DNA of 64,000 nt from Methanobacteriota archaeon. GTDB taxonomy: Archaea > Thermoplasmatota > Thermoplasmata > UBA10834. A program made the translations under genes and the position numbers. This document shows, one piece after another, positions 27,228 to 36,900 of this stretch (positions within the stretch are counted from its first letter, which is position 1; each line of letters opens with the position of its first letter). The notes under the pieces are model-generated. The model was not told the DNA's origin, searched no databases, and was given only the letters and a program-made list of their open reading frames with translations. The stretch spans positions 125,441 through 189,440 of the forward strand of contig CP070748.1 in assembly GCA_020348345.1 (NCBI GenBank), read 5' to 3'.

Positions 27228-27701
27228 TCACGCCTTAAGGTCGATTCCTGTCCACGCGCCCTGGCCTTCGCCCTCATCGACCCCTATCTCCACCCTGCTG
27301 ACATTGTCCGGGAAGTGTACCTTCTCCTTCACCCTTCCGAGAACGAAGTCCGCCAATTCCTCAGCTGATGCGACTGCGACATCCAGAAGGGCGCAGTCCT
27401 CAAGCGGGAAGAGGTACTCCTTCCCTCTGAGTGAGTAGCGTATCGAATCCCCATCCTTCTTCACCCCTTCATCTCTTAGAGGAATGAGCACCTTATGGTC
27501 CAGCTCAGCAGCGATCTTGCGCAGGAACTCCTTCACGCTTATGAAGTCCATGATCACGCCGTCGGCGCCAATCGTGCCGAATATCGTCGCGTTTATCGCG
27601 TAATCATGCCCGTGCAACCTACCGCATTTGTAATGCCCTGGTATGATGTGCGTAGCCGAGAAGGTGATCTTCGAGCTCCAGCCGTTTATTTCCAGCCTCA
27701 T
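27228..27701 (-). CDS. queD: 6-carboxytetrahydropterin synthase
   Basis: First dedicated preQ0 enzyme acting on dihydroneopterin triphosphate. From ATG 27701 it has 157 residues: MRLEINGW, SATHIIPGHYKCGRLHGHDY with the zinc histidines (H, HGH) and catalytic Cys in one block, and a distal LDHKVL. GTG 27725 is also in frame, but the TATA box TTTATTAT at 27726-27735 would start transcription right at 27701, giving a leaderless message. Promoter-proximal gene of queDCE. Confidence 0.93.
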   Translation of the reverse strand: MRLEINGWSSKITFSATHIIPGHYKCGRLHGHDYAINATIFGTIGADGVIMDFISVKEFLRKIAAELDHKVLIPLRDEGVKKDGDSIRYSLRGKEYLFPLEDCALLDVAVASAEELADFVLGRVKEKVHFPDNVSRVEIGVDEGEGQGAWTGIDLKA

Positions 27702-27725
27702 CGCGTCATGGTAGTTCTGGCGCAC

Positions 27726-27735
27726 ATAATAAACC
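27726..27735 (-). promoter_or_regulatory. TATA box of queDCE
   Basis: GGTTTATTAT on the minus strand, immediately after the mtxX stop, is about 30 bp before ATG 27701. It separates the preQ0 operon from the dph2-mtxX operon despite the 12-bp gap. Confidence 0.6.
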
Positions 27736-27737
27736 TT

Positions 27738-28514
27738 TCAGGCCCGGTTCTTGACGCCGCATCCCAGCTCGGCCAGCCCGGCAGCGACCAACACAGACTC
27801 TGAGTAATCTGCCTTCGCTCTCGAGGTGTCGACGAACACGGATGGCAGATTGACCACTGGCGCACCGAGCGCTCTGCCAGAGCCAACGAAGTGAAGAGCT
27901 CTGAACATCAGATTGCCCGCAATGCCATCTGGCGCAACAACCAGGTCACTCTCTTCGACCGCTTCCTCTATCAGTATGTAGTGGTGTCTTGCCCGGAGAC
28001 CTTCATCGGATAATCTTGAGACCATGTCGCCTCCTTCCTCAACGCTTCTGCGGATATGCTCTCCTCTGCCCACATCATCCCAACGTCCGCATGATAACAC
28101 GCCTATGGTAGGGCGCCATCCAGTGGGCTCCAAGTACGCGACCGTTGCTCTGACGAGATCGAGGCGTTCGGCCATCGTTCTTCCTTCGTCCACTCCCACG
28201 GGCGTGAGCATGAACGGCTTGTCCGTTGAGGTAGCTAGGAACGCGGTCCTCATGATCGTCCCGACGCCGAAAAGCGATCTAACCGCTTCGAGCGTGTCCA
28301 ATGAGCTTAGAGCTCCTCTGACGCCTGCGCCCAGCCTGCCTCTTCTAAGATCCTCGCAAAGGCTCACAGGGTCGTCAAAACCCACTAGCTCCACGCGACA
28401 CCCTCTCCTGCCGAGTGCATCTGTGGTTTGAGAGAGGGCCTTGCCTTTGACGCCGATCCCGATTCTGGCTGTGCTCTCGCATCCTGTCGCCAGCAATCCA
28501 TCCAAATCGATCAT
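27738..28514 (-). CDS. mtxX: MtxX family protein (methanogenesis marker protein 4), phosphotransacetylase-like fold
   Basis: A 258-residue protein resembling MtxX, once annotated as a methyltransferase-related protein and listed as methanogenesis marker 4. Features consistent with the phosphate acetyl/butyryltransferase-like fold are IGIGVKGKA at the N-terminus, the central GVDEGRTMAERLDLVRAT, and the C-terminal DLVVAPDGIAGNLMFRALHFVGSG, which parallels the phosphate-binding region of that fold. No activity has been proven. It starts 19 bp after dph2 with GGAGGAG before the ATG, so the two form an operon. Assignment rests on recognition of these blocks, not on a search. Confidence 0.65.
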   Translation of the reverse strand: MIDLDGLLATGCESTARIGIGVKGKALSQTTDALGRRGCRVELVGFDDPVSLCEDLRRGRLGAGVRGALSSLDTLEAVRSLFGVGTIMRTAFLATSTDKPFMLTPVGVDEGRTMAERLDLVRATVAYLEPTGWRPTIGVLSCGRWDDVGRGEHIRRSVEEGGDMVSRLSDEGLRARHHYILIEEAVEESDLVVAPDGIAGNLMFRALHFVGSGRALGAPVVNLPSVFVDTSRAKADYSESVLVAAGLAELGCGVKNRA

Positions 28515-28533
28515 CCCGGGGCTCCTCCAAGGC

Positions 28534-29529
28534 TCAGAATTCCTCTTCGGTCATCTGGTCAAAGGTGTAGTCGTCCCATCTTCGCACTCCAAGGACGATC
28601 TCAAGCTCGTGCGGTGTCAGCAGCGGTCTATCATACATCGCGACGTCGTCGATGGCGATTCTGGGGCATGCGGTCGATACATAGGCGTCGAATCCAAGAG
28701 TCTTGAGCTTCTCCGGGTCGAACTTGTCCATGAGTATCAGGCTCGCGTCCTTGCGTTTCCATCTAATCAGCTTTCGCAGCTCTCTCGCCCGTCTGAGTCG
28801 CCTCTGGCCGACCTTCTCCCCGATGATGATTCCGAAGGATCGTGCCTTCTCCGCCCTCTCGATTGCGGCGTGTCGCTGCCGCAAGATCTTGGCCTTCTCC
28901 TGCTCGATCTCCCTGGGCTCTTCGAGGTTCGGATCGAGAACGACGACCTTCTTCCCTGTGGAGAGATGGACTCCCAGTCCGTGGAACGTGCCGCTGCCTA
29001 TGAGCAGATAGCTGTTGACATCTTCAGCGATGGAAGTCGCCGTCGTGTAGTTGCATCCCAGAATCTCACCCACATGGGATATTCGGCTGTCGCCTTCCCC
29101 GATCTTCACCTTCATTCCCATGCTCTCAAGCCCCTCGATCGCATCGTCGAGCTCCTCGAGGTGCTGCGAAGTCGCGAGCACGCCAACAGGCTCCACCAGC
29201 AATCCCACGGCCTTCTTCAGCTGCTCTGTGACCGGTATCCGAGATCTTGCCGGGACGAAAATGACAGGCTTGGTGAACCTCAGCGATGGTATCGGCGAGT
29301 GACCCACGTGGACGACGGCGTCCACCATGTCGAACAGCGACGACGGCACATCACACGCTCCGAAGCAAGGCTCAGCAACAAGCATCACCTCCGCGCTCGC
29401 GTTGTTCTCGATATCCTCAGCTATCTGGTATGCTCTCTTCTTCATCCCCTCGGGCACCTGGAGGGCCACGATGCGTGCCTTGAGTCGCTTGATTTCCGCG
29501 ACCGCGTTCGTCAGGTCTATGTCGTACAT
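28534..29529 (-). CDS. dph2: Diphthamide biosynthesis protein Dph2 (2-(3-amino-3-carboxypropyl)histidine synthase)
   Basis: Non-canonical radical SAM enzyme that attaches the aminocarboxypropyl group of SAM to the target histidine of elongation factor 2. From ATG 29529 it has 331 residues. The three spaced cluster cysteines characteristic of archaeal Dph2 are visible in EPCFGACD, ILGCNYTT and STACPRIAIDD. ALQVPEGMKK near the N-terminus is family-typical. The open frame extends upstream to 29598, but those residues are unlike Dph2. A TTTTTTACG element near 29612 could be its promoter. Confidence 0.93.
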   Translation of the reverse strand: MYDIDLTNAVAEIKRLKARIVALQVPEGMKKRAYQIAEDIENNASAEVMLVAEPCFGACDVPSSLFDMVDAVVHVGHSPIPSLRFTKPVIFVPARSRIPVTEQLKKAVGLLVEPVGVLATSQHLEELDDAIEGLESMGMKVKIGEGDSRISHVGEILGCNYTTATSIAEDVNSYLLIGSGTFHGLGVHLSTGKKVVVLDPNLEEPREIEQEKAKILRQRHAAIERAEKARSFGIIIGEKVGQRRLRRARELRKLIRWKRKDASLILMDKFDPEKLKTLGFDAYVSTACPRIAIDDVAMYDRPLLTPHELEIVLGVRRWDDYTFDQMTEEEF

Positions 29530-29659
29530 GATGATTCTGCCACACACGACCACTTTACGCTGAACCAGGCGTGCAGTGGTCCTTTTAACGGTACCCACGA
29601 CATTCGTAAAAAAGGTTGTGAGCGGTCTGATGAAGGTAAAGCAGAGATACAGGTGGTGC

Positions 29660-30175
29660 TCACTTGGCTGGACCGGATCCTTTCTCCACTATGATGTAGC
29701 ATGGAGATGGCAGCTTGACAGCAGCCCTCTTTAGAGCCTGCTTCGCTGTTCCGAAGTGATTCCGTGAAGTCTCCACGGCTATGACCTCCTGGTCTCTGGA
29801 GACCCTCGCGGCGGTTCCCACTGCCTTGCCGAAGGCGTGCCTCATCCCCTCGGATATTCGGTCCGCCCCGGCTCCAGTGGCAATCTTGTTCTCTCTGAGA
29901 ACGTGGTGAGGATACACCTTGATCTTGAGATGGTATCCTGATTGTCCGACCTTCTTCGCGAGGAATCTGTTCGCGGAGATACGAGCCGACTCGAGTGCGA
30001 TATGTCTGATCTGACATTGTTCGGCCACTCTGAGGCTGAGGCGTACAGGATACTCCGCCTTAGTGCCGTGTTCGAACTGGGTGATTCTGCTCGCCGGGAC
30101 TCCACCCATGTACTCCCTGCGACAGTACGCCGGACCTTTGATTTCCCGATACATGCTGTTCGGCTTGCGAGGCAT
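29660..30175 (-). CDS. rpl10e: 50S ribosomal protein L10e (uL16)
   Basis: Archaeal/eukaryotic homologue of bacterial L16, placed near the peptidyl-transferase centre of the large subunit. The 171 residues show the family start MPRKPNSMYREIKGPAYCRREYMGG, the central conserved block YPVRLSLRVAEQCQIRHIALESARISANR, and HHVLRENKIATGAGADRISEGMRHAFGK. Length is usual. A TATA box at 30229-30238 gives a leader of about 30 nt. Confidence 0.97.
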   Translation of the reverse strand: MPRKPNSMYREIKGPAYCRREYMGGVPASRITQFEHGTKAEYPVRLSLRVAEQCQIRHIALESARISANRFLAKKVGQSGYHLKIKVYPHHVLRENKIATGAGADRISEGMRHAFGKAVGTAARVSRDQEVIAVETSRNHFGTAKQALKRAAVKLPSPCYIIVEKGSGPAK

Positions 30176-30228
30176 TCCATCACCAGTGTCGAAACTCGCT
30201 TCAGGCTGCGCAATAATGCTTGCCGTAT

Positions 30229-30238
30229 TTAAAACTCA
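30229..30238 (-). promoter_or_regulatory. TATA box of the L10e gene
   Basis: GTTTTAAATAC on the minus strand, centred 58 bp before the L10e ATG. It diverges from the rnp4 promoter 65 bp away. Confidence 0.6.
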
Positions 30239-30296
30239 CTGAGCATCTCTAGCGCCCTAAGGCCACCGTAGGCTGAGCTGGCATTGTTCAAGAACG

Positions 30297-30305
30297 GTTT
30301 AATAT
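30297..30305 (+). promoter_or_regulatory. TATA box of the rnp4-CRM-serS operon
   Basis: GGTTTAATATC is centred 29 bp before the rnp4 ATG, predicting a start at or next to the ATG. An AGGAGCGAT also precedes the ATG, so the exact leader length is unclear. Confidence 0.55.
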
Positions 30306-30329
30306 CACGCGAGTGCTACAAGGAGCGAT

Positions 30330-30653
30330 ATGGCGCGGAGGCATCTCACGAAGAAGGAGGCGAGGGGGCTTGCTGCGCAGCAGGTCGACAGGCTCTTCGA
30401 GCTTGCGGGGCATGAAGCTCGCTCCGGACGGGACGAGAGAGCGACGAGATATGTCTCGCTCGCCCTTCGCGTGGGCGAGAGATACAAGGTTCCCGCGACA
30501 CATAAGAGGACGTACTGTCCTTCGTGTCACGCGTTCTTCGCTCCACCAAGGAACGTGAGAGTCCGCACGAGCAGGCGGAAGCTTTCCGTCAGCTGCCTTC
30601 GATGCGGCTTCGTGCAGCGAATCCCCATCGGAAAGGAAAGGAGGGGTCAGTGA
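30330..30653 (+). CDS. rnp4: RNase P protein component 4 (Rpp21)
   Basis: Protein subunit of archaeal RNase P, which trims tRNA 5' leaders. The 107-residue protein has the Rpp21 layout: a basic N-terminal helical pair (KKEARGLAAQQVDRLFELA), a region of paired arginines, and a zinc ribbon with C-PS-C and C-LR-C. It begins a three-gene operon with a CRM-domain RNA-binding protein and serS, all RNA-related. Confidence 0.9.
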   Translation: MARRHLTKKEARGLAAQQVDRLFELAGHEARSGRDERATRYVSLALRVGERYKVPATHKRTYCPSCHAFFAPPRNVRVRTSRRKLSVSCLRCGFVQRIPIGKERRGQ

Positions 30654-30657
30654 GATC

Positions 30658-30927
30658 ATGGCCAGCGCCAGGAGTCTCAAGGAGTTGAGGGCTGAGGCCC
30701 AGTCGATCCGACCCACCATCCAAGTGGGAAAGGAAGGGCTGACCACCGAGGTGGCGGAGGAGCTGAGACGACAGATCAAATCGAAGGGGCTGGTCAAGGT
30801 ACGTCTCAACGCCTCATATATCAATGACGTTGCGCATGCCGGATCCGAGCTCGCAGAGATGTCTTCTTCGGATGTCGTGGATGTGAGGGGCAGAACCGTG
30901 GTGCTGTGCAGGAGACGATTGCCTTGA
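30658..30927 (+). CDS. CRM-domain (YhbY-like) RNA-binding protein
   Basis: An 89-residue protein made of a single CRM domain: helix-strand start LKELRAEAQSIRPTIQVGKEGLT, containing the GKxG loop, then EVAEELRRQIKSKGLVKVRLN and VVDVRGRTVVLCRRR. YhbY relatives bind pre-ribosomal RNA. It starts 4 bp after rnp4, preceded by GTGAGATC, and is followed by serS after 60 bp. Confidence 0.88.
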   Translation: MASARSLKELRAEAQSIRPTIQVGKEGLTTEVAEELRRQIKSKGLVKVRLNASYINDVAHAGSELAEMSSSDVVDVRGRTVVLCRRRLP

Positions 30928-30986
30928 AAACGGCAGTCATGATAACGCAGATAGCGGAAGATGGTGAATAAAAGGAAGTGTGGCGA

Positions 30987-32249
30987 ATGCTGGACGCGAG
31001 GGTGATCCGCGACGATGAGCAGCAGATAAGGAACGCGTTGTCGAACAGGAACCTTGAACAGTCCGTCCTCGATAGATTTCTCGAAGTGGACGGAAGGTGG
31101 CGATCTCTCACCGACGAGGCCAACGGGCTGAGGAAGCAGAGGAACGTCGTCGCGGCTGTGATTCCGGAGCTGCCTGAATCGGAGAAGAAGGCCAAGATCG
31201 AGGAGATGAAGTCGATCACCAATAGGATCAAGGAGATAGATGTTGAGCTTGGAGAGCTGGATTCCACCAGAGACGACTGCCTCTTGAACCTGCCGAACGT
31301 CCCAGACCCCAGCGTTCCAGTGGGCAAGGGCGCCGAGGACAACGTCCTGGTCCGCAGCTGGGGCGAACCCAGACAGTTCGATTTCGCTCCTCAGACGCAC
31401 TGGGACATAGGCACTCGCCTCGACATAATCGACTTCGAGAGAGGAGCTAAGGTCGCTGGCACTGGATTCTACGTGCTCAAGGGCGATGGAGCCAGATTGG
31501 AGCGCGCCATGATCAACTACATGCTCGATATCCACAGGGAACAGGGTTACACAGAGGTGTTCCCGCCCGTCGTCGTGAACAGAAGAAGCTGCATCGGCAC
31601 GGCGTCGCTCCCCAAGATGCATGACGACATGTACTGGATCGAGAGGGACGACCTCTATCTTAACCCGACGGCCGAGGTGCCCGTTACGAACCTGTTCAAC
31701 GGCGAGATACTGGATGGGCACGAGCTGCCCATACTGTACACGGCCTATCTCCCCTCCTTCAGGCGCGAGGCAGGGAAGCATCTTGAGACGAAGGGTATCG
31801 CCAGAGTGCACCAGTTCAACAAGGTGGAGCTTGTAAAGTTCACCCTTCCCGAGACTTCCCAGAAAGAGCTGGAGCTCCTGCTGGTCGATGCGGAGGCGGT
31901 GCTGAGAGGGCTCGGGCTGTCGTACAGGGTGATGCTTCTCTGCACGGGCGACCTCACGTTCGCGTCCACGAAGACATACGACATCGAGGCGCACTCGCCT
32001 GGGATGGAGCAATGGCTGGAGGTGTCCTCGTGCAGCGATTTCAAGAGTTTCCAGGCGCGGAGGGCGATGATCAAGTTCAGGCGAGAGCCTCATCTCAAGA
32101 GCGAGTTCGTCCACACTCTGAACGGCTCGGGCATCGCGCTCGCGAGGACCTTCGCAGCCGTGCTCGAGAACTACCAGAACCGCGACGGATCCGTCACCAT
32201 CCCCGAAGTCTTGAGACCTTACATGAAAGGCCAAGAAGTGCTCCAATGA
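30987..32249 (+). CDS. serS: Seryl-tRNA synthetase, common (type 1) form
   Basis: Class II synthetase for tRNA-Ser. From ATG 30987 (MLDARVIRDDEQQIRNAL) it has 420 residues: an N-terminal antiparallel coiled coil (about 25-100) that recognises the long variable arm, and the catalytic core with VPVTNLF...YLPSFRREAG (motif 2), E-rich LEVSSCSDFKSFQARRAMIKFR and the motif 3 block HTLNGSGIALARTFAAVLENYQ. It is the bacterial/eukaryotic-like SerRS, not the rare zinc-dependent form of some methanogens. GTG 30978 is in frame but would only add three residues. Confidence 0.96.
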   Translation: MLDARVIRDDEQQIRNALSNRNLEQSVLDRFLEVDGRWRSLTDEANGLRKQRNVVAAVIPELPESEKKAKIEEMKSITNRIKEIDVELGELDSTRDDCLLNLPNVPDPSVPVGKGAEDNVLVRSWGEPRQFDFAPQTHWDIGTRLDIIDFERGAKVAGTGFYVLKGDGARLERAMINYMLDIHREQGYTEVFPPVVVNRRSCIGTASLPKMHDDMYWIERDDLYLNPTAEVPVTNLFNGEILDGHELPILYTAYLPSFRREAGKHLETKGIARVHQFNKVELVKFTLPETSQKELELLLVDAEAVLRGLGLSYRVMLLCTGDLTFASTKTYDIEAHSPGMEQWLEVSSCSDFKSFQARRAMIKFRREPHLKSEFVHTLNGSGIALARTFAAVLENYQNRDGSVTIPEVLRPYMKGQEVLQ

Positions 32250-32325
32250 ATGATTCTGTCACCCTTCTCTCCGAAATGCGACAAATATCGAAACTGTGAG
32301 AATCACAACTGATTGCCACCTCTGC

Positions 32326-32336
32326 TCCTTTTAATA
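32326..32336 (+). promoter_or_regulatory. TATA box before a small ORF
   Basis: CCTTTTAATACC is a good archaeal TATA element in the gap after serS, about 60 bp before the GTG of the 66-codon frame. It implies that something between serS and the antiporter is transcribed on this strand. Confidence 0.45.
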
Positions 32337-32390
32337 CCCTCGGCCTCGAATTGAATTAACAGAGACCAGAGGAAAGGAGTTGAACACAGA

Positions 32391-32591
32391 GTGACCGCAA
32401 ACAAGGATTTCGCGCTGCTAGTCGGCAAGGCTTTTCTCAGAGAACTCGAGGCTGGCAACACAGACGGCGCCATCGCCTTCGGCAGAGCGTTCCTGCTGGC
32501 TCTTGGTCATAAGGGTCCGGAAGGTTCGAGAAGCGACGCGGCCGTGAACGGTAAGGAGCGTTCTCAAGCGTTCGCACAGGCCGAGACCTAG
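32391..32591 (+). CDS. Small hypothetical protein, 66 residues
   Basis: A GTG-initiated frame with an AAGGAGTTGA ribosome site about 10 nt upstream and a TATA box 55-65 bp upstream. The sequence is two short amphipathic helices (KDFALLVGKAFLRELEAG and DGAIAFGRAFLLALGHKG), the second echoing the first (AFLREL/AFLLAL), and a hydrophilic tail. I recognise no family. The promoter and ribosome site make it more credible than a chance frame, and it is the only candidate gene in the 370-bp gap. Confidence 0.45.
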   Translation: MTANKDFALLVGKAFLRELEAGNTDGAIAFGRAFLLALGHKGPEGSRSDAAVNGKERSQAFAQAET

Positions 32592-32621
32592 GTGTTTGGA
32601 ACTAATCCGGGAACTAATCCG

Positions 32622-33863
32622 TCAAGGTGTGCTTTGTTCAAGGTTGTGGCCGCCTCTCCTGAGCGCGTGCTTCAGTACGGGCGCTGAAACCAAAGCCGTC
32701 ACGAGGCCCATGAACACCACGACCGAATACAGGTCGACTCCGATTATGCCTGTGGACAGGCCATAATACGCAATCACGAGCGCGACCTCCAGCCTCGGTG
32801 TCATTCCGACGCCTACTGCGATAGAGTCCCACTTGCCCATGCCGCTCAGCCACGCGGGCAGGCCGCATCCCACCACTTTGGTGGCGACGGCGACGATGGT
32901 GAGGCTCACGCCGAATATGATCGTATTCCATATCTCCCCCAGGTTCACCACGGTCCCGAGCGATACGAAGAACAGCGGGACGAACAACGCCTCAAGGTAT
33001 TGAGTACCTTTGCGGATGCCGTCCCTCAGAGCAGAACCGGCAAACACGGTCCCAGCCACGAACGCCCCGACGATACCGGATATCCCTATCAGCTCGCCGA
33101 TGAAGGCGTACAAGAATGCAATGGCAAGAGCCAGGGTGAAGCCGCTCAGAGGAAGCTTTCTCTTGTACCCTGATATCTGGACATTGAAGACGAGCTTCAC
33201 CAGGAAGCGGGTCCCGATCCATGCTCCCAAGACGACGAACACGACCGCCCCGATCACCAGCAGAGCCAGCTCGCCCGCGTCTACCCCTCCGAGCGACATG
33301 CCCTTGGATATCGACAGGACGATCATGCCGAGGATGTCGTCGACGACTGCCGCCCCGACGATGGCGTTCGATATGTGTCCTCCAATAAGCCCCAGATCCG
33401 ATATCACGCTGGCCGTCACGGCGACGCTCGTGGCTACCAGCGTCGCACCTATGAATACCGCCTCGATGTCGTAGCCTGCGGCGTATGCTACGAAGAACCC
33501 TCCTATCCAGGGGACGATCACGCCGCCCAAAGCGATGCTGATCGACTTCTTCGTGTAGATCTTGCGCAGGTCGCATTCGAGACCGACCATGAACAGGAGT
33601 ACGAGCGACCCAAGCTCGGCCAGCATCATGATAGCTTCCGGCAGGCCGGACACCGCCTCCTCACCACCAGGCTTGATGATGCCGAGCAGGCTCGGGCCGA
33701 TCACCACCCCTATCAGTATGTAGCCTATGACTTTGGGCTGCCCGAACCTCGCAAACAGGAACCCCGCGAACAGCGCCACCACTAGGAGGAAGGTGAGCTC
33801 GAACCACACCGACTCGAGCAGCGCGTTGAAGCTGTCAATGAGCGATTCCGAGATGACGTCCAT
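32622..33863 (-). CDS. CPA2-family Na+(K+)/H+ antiporter
   Basis: A 413-residue membrane protein of the cation:proton antiporter-2 family (KefB/NapA-like). It has about 12 hydrophobic helices, the family N-terminus (ARFGQPKVIGYILIGVVIGPSLLG) and the discontinuous-helix region TSVAVTASVISDLGL followed by VVDDILGM, whose Asp-Asp pair carries protons. There is no C-terminal TrkA-N domain. It converges with the small ORF and is 92 bp downstream of the large 1,479-residue gene on the same strand. Confidence 0.92.
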   Translation of the reverse strand: MDVISESLIDSFNALLESVWFELTFLLVVALFAGFLFARFGQPKVIGYILIGVVIGPSLLGIIKPGGEEAVSGLPEAIMMLAELGSLVLLFMVGLECDLRKIYTKKSISIALGGVIVPWIGGFFVAYAAGYDIEAVFIGATLVATSVAVTASVISDLGLIGGHISNAIVGAAVVDDILGMIVLSISKGMSLGGVDAGELALLVIGAVVFVVLGAWIGTRFLVKLVFNVQISGYKRKLPLSGFTLALAIAFLYAFIGELIGISGIVGAFVAGTVFAGSALRDGIRKGTQYLEALFVPLFFVSLGTVVNLGEIWNTIIFGVSLTIVAVATKVVGCGLPAWLSGMGKWDSIAVGVGMTPRLEVALVIAYYGLSTGIIGVDLYSVVVFMGLVTALVSAPVLKHALRRGGHNLEQSTP

Positions 33864-33955
33864 GGGGTCTCCAGACTCTGATGACGGGGCTCCATTTAGA
33901 TGTTTCGAAGGAGTGCCAATGGCCGCACTGGCCGATCATTCGGTGCCATCGTCCG

Positions 33956-36900
33956 TCAGATACCGTAGGCTCTCGCCCGCACGAGCCAGATGTCTATCAG
34001 GTCGCCGGATGCTTTGATGAGCGCTGTCCCGACGATTTCGCGGGGCACGCGCTCTATACGCAGGCCGAAGTCCACCGCCCATGCGCCCCAATCCATGCCC
34101 GCCAATCTGCCGATCGCCGGCAGGTTTGGACCTATGGACACGACAGCCGCGACCCTTCTGTCGAGGTCGACATTCGCTCCGAGAGCCGTGAGCATCCTCG
34201 GCATTCCCACGAAGAACAGCATCTCGAACCTGATGTGCAGATTAGCGAAGAACGCGGCGGGCGAAGACGGATACTCCACGGGATTGCCCACCCTCCCAAG
34301 GTTGACCAAGTAGGTCGCGATGCTCTTGATGATCCATTTAAGCAGTTCGGAGATCGCCTCGCCCTTGACGACGAACGAGACCCTGAAGCCCGCGCCCGCA
34401 GCGCCGGTCGCATCGCTCAGGGTGGCCTCTACGTAGAAGACGACCTCCTGGATTATCTCTTTAACTATGTCCAGGAGGTTGTCTATGAAGTGGCTGAGAA
34501 TCCTCTTTCCGATTACCCTCAGAAACTCCAGGGATGCCGACACCTCTGCGGTCTTCGTTTCCTCGAAGGCCTCCTTGAACGCTTCGAACAGCGCTTTGGC
34601 TATGTAATCGGCTGTTGCTATGAATGTGGGAACGCCGTTCGAATCCGCCTTCGTGCAATCCCTCAAGCTCCACTTAGGCCCCCCGTCCCAGTTGCGTTGA
34701 TGGCTCCTGGGGTCATTGGCCGTATCGCTCAGCATCGGTGTCAGGTCGACGATATCACCATTTGAATCCACGAGCGCGATAGCGTCGCCGTCGTTGAAAG
34801 GGTCTCCTGTCTGGCCGTTGTCGATGGATGTCTCCCGGAAGGTGAACACCGCATAGCCTCCGGGCGGCACCGAGCCGCTCAGGTCGATGGAACGCGTCGA
34901 TCCGTGGATAGTCTCCAACCTCCATCCGTCCAGCGCAACCTCGTCTGCCAGCGGATTGTACAGCTCGACCCATTCCTTCCCATTGTCATCTCCAGTGGGA
35001 TTCGCCTCGAACTCGTTCACGACGAGGTTGGTGGCGAACGGAGGCGAATACTTGACTCGCATGCCCAAATCGACCGATGCGCTCATGCCGAACATCGGCA
35101 GCGGGATGTTGGACATCATCGCTCCCAGGCCTGGCAGATCCGATGTTGACGCTTCGGCGAGCTCGTACGGCTCGACCTCTGGCACTGACAGGTCCAACGC
35201 CCATGACCTCGCCTTGACATGCAGCTCGGCGAAGCGCCTCTTGACCTGCATGAGCGGGTCGATCACTATCTCGGCCGAGAAGTCGTCCGTTGTCAAGGTG
35301 CCGTTGACGATGAGATCGTACCTCCCATCAGACAGCTGTGCAACACGTACTCCGAAGGTGATCCCGGGGCCGAGATGTCTGCTGTGAACCATGATCCGTA
35401 AAAGGTCTCTCGCGTCCCTGAACAGGAGGTCTGGAAGGTTCGTGCGAACGGTGATCGTGAAGCCGTAGAGCGATATCCTCACCTCGATCGTGCCGGTCAT
35501 GTCTATCAGCAGCTTCACCGCCTTGCCGAGAACCGAGTCGGCGAACGTCTGGATGTACTTCTGAATCGTTTCCACGAGCGTCTGAACACCGGTGGCGACG
35601 CACTTGACGAGCCTCGTGGCGAAGCTAGCAACGACGTCGAAGAAGTCCTGGAGGAACCAGACCACTCTGTCGAAACCATCCCTGATCCAGCTGACAACAG
35701 GCTCGAGCTGGTCCCACACGATGTTGCAGAACAGCCTCGCAGCCGCGATGGCGTCGGACAGCGCTGTGTTCGTGGGGTTGTATTCAACCCCGTTCAAAGG
35801 GGTGGAGGAATGGACCACTATCGGGAGGCAAAGATCGATGTCAATGACCCGCTCGGACTCTACTCGGCTGTCGCCGTAGAGAGAGTCGAGGGCCGAGCTG
35901 GACGACGACGCCACAATCCTGATGTATGCGCGGACGGAGACCTCCCATTGCGTCGCATACGGCGTTGCCGTCACATTCAGCAACGAGGTGAGGTGAGTGT
36001 TTGGATACTCCTCCTCGGATCGGTCGTAGTTCCAGGGCCTCTTGACCTGTACAAGCACCTCGTCGATCGGGATGAGCTGGCGGAGGCAGTCATACCCGCT
36101 GTCGGGGTCGAACGGCACGGCCGTCATGGGCTTCAGACCGTCGACCACATCGATCGAGAGAGTCTCGGAGAGCACCGCATCTCTCTCTGTCGCCGACGAG
36201 AGGTTTCCCTCCCAGAAATCGAACTGGGCGTCAAGGTCGAGGAACACCGACCTCTTGTGACATGCAAGGTTCCTCTGAGCGAGCACCGCTTTGGTGGCGC
36301 AGGAGAGCGCAGACTCGATGAGGCGTGCGAACCCCGGACAGCCGTCGACGCCCGACACGAGCGCAAGCGCAATCATGTCTACCAGCGGTCCGGAGAAGCC
36401 GTCGTCTGCCCTGGCCACTGAGGAGTTCAGCACATGCAGGAACCTGTCCAGATGCACCCTGCCGATGGCGAGCACAGCCTGCTCCATGCTCTGCATCACG
36501 CCCCATGCCGGATCGAAGGACACATCATTGGCGACGATGTCCTCGAGCTGCTGCTCCACCGGCACAACAAGATCCGGTATGTATTGATGCTGCGCCCTTT
36601 CGAGGAGAGTCTCGACAAGGTTGGACGCGGCGGCAGACATGAGTTCGTCACCGAAGAGTTCTGATATGTGTTCCGATGCGAACGCCGACAGCTCTGAAGC
36701 CGTGTTACACTGAGACGAGAACATCGGAAGAGTCCTTACCGAATCGCACAAAGCGGACGCATCCGCGAGGAGGGCAACGTCTCCCGAAGCGGCGGAAAGC
36801 GTGGTGAACAGATCCTCGTCATCAAAAGGATCGACGACGAACGCGTCCAGCTCACACAATGTCTGCGTGGCGATGTCGTGGGCAAGCCTCCTCAGGCAGT

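Noticed and set aside
28441-29694. 417-codon plus-strand frame opposite dph2
   Set aside because: Antisense shadow of dph2 with no recognisable content.
30288-32246. 652-codon open frame antisense to rnp4, the CRM gene and serS
   Set aside because: It is a shadow of three well-identified genes; its translation is low-complexity Arg/Leu/His-rich and matches no fold.
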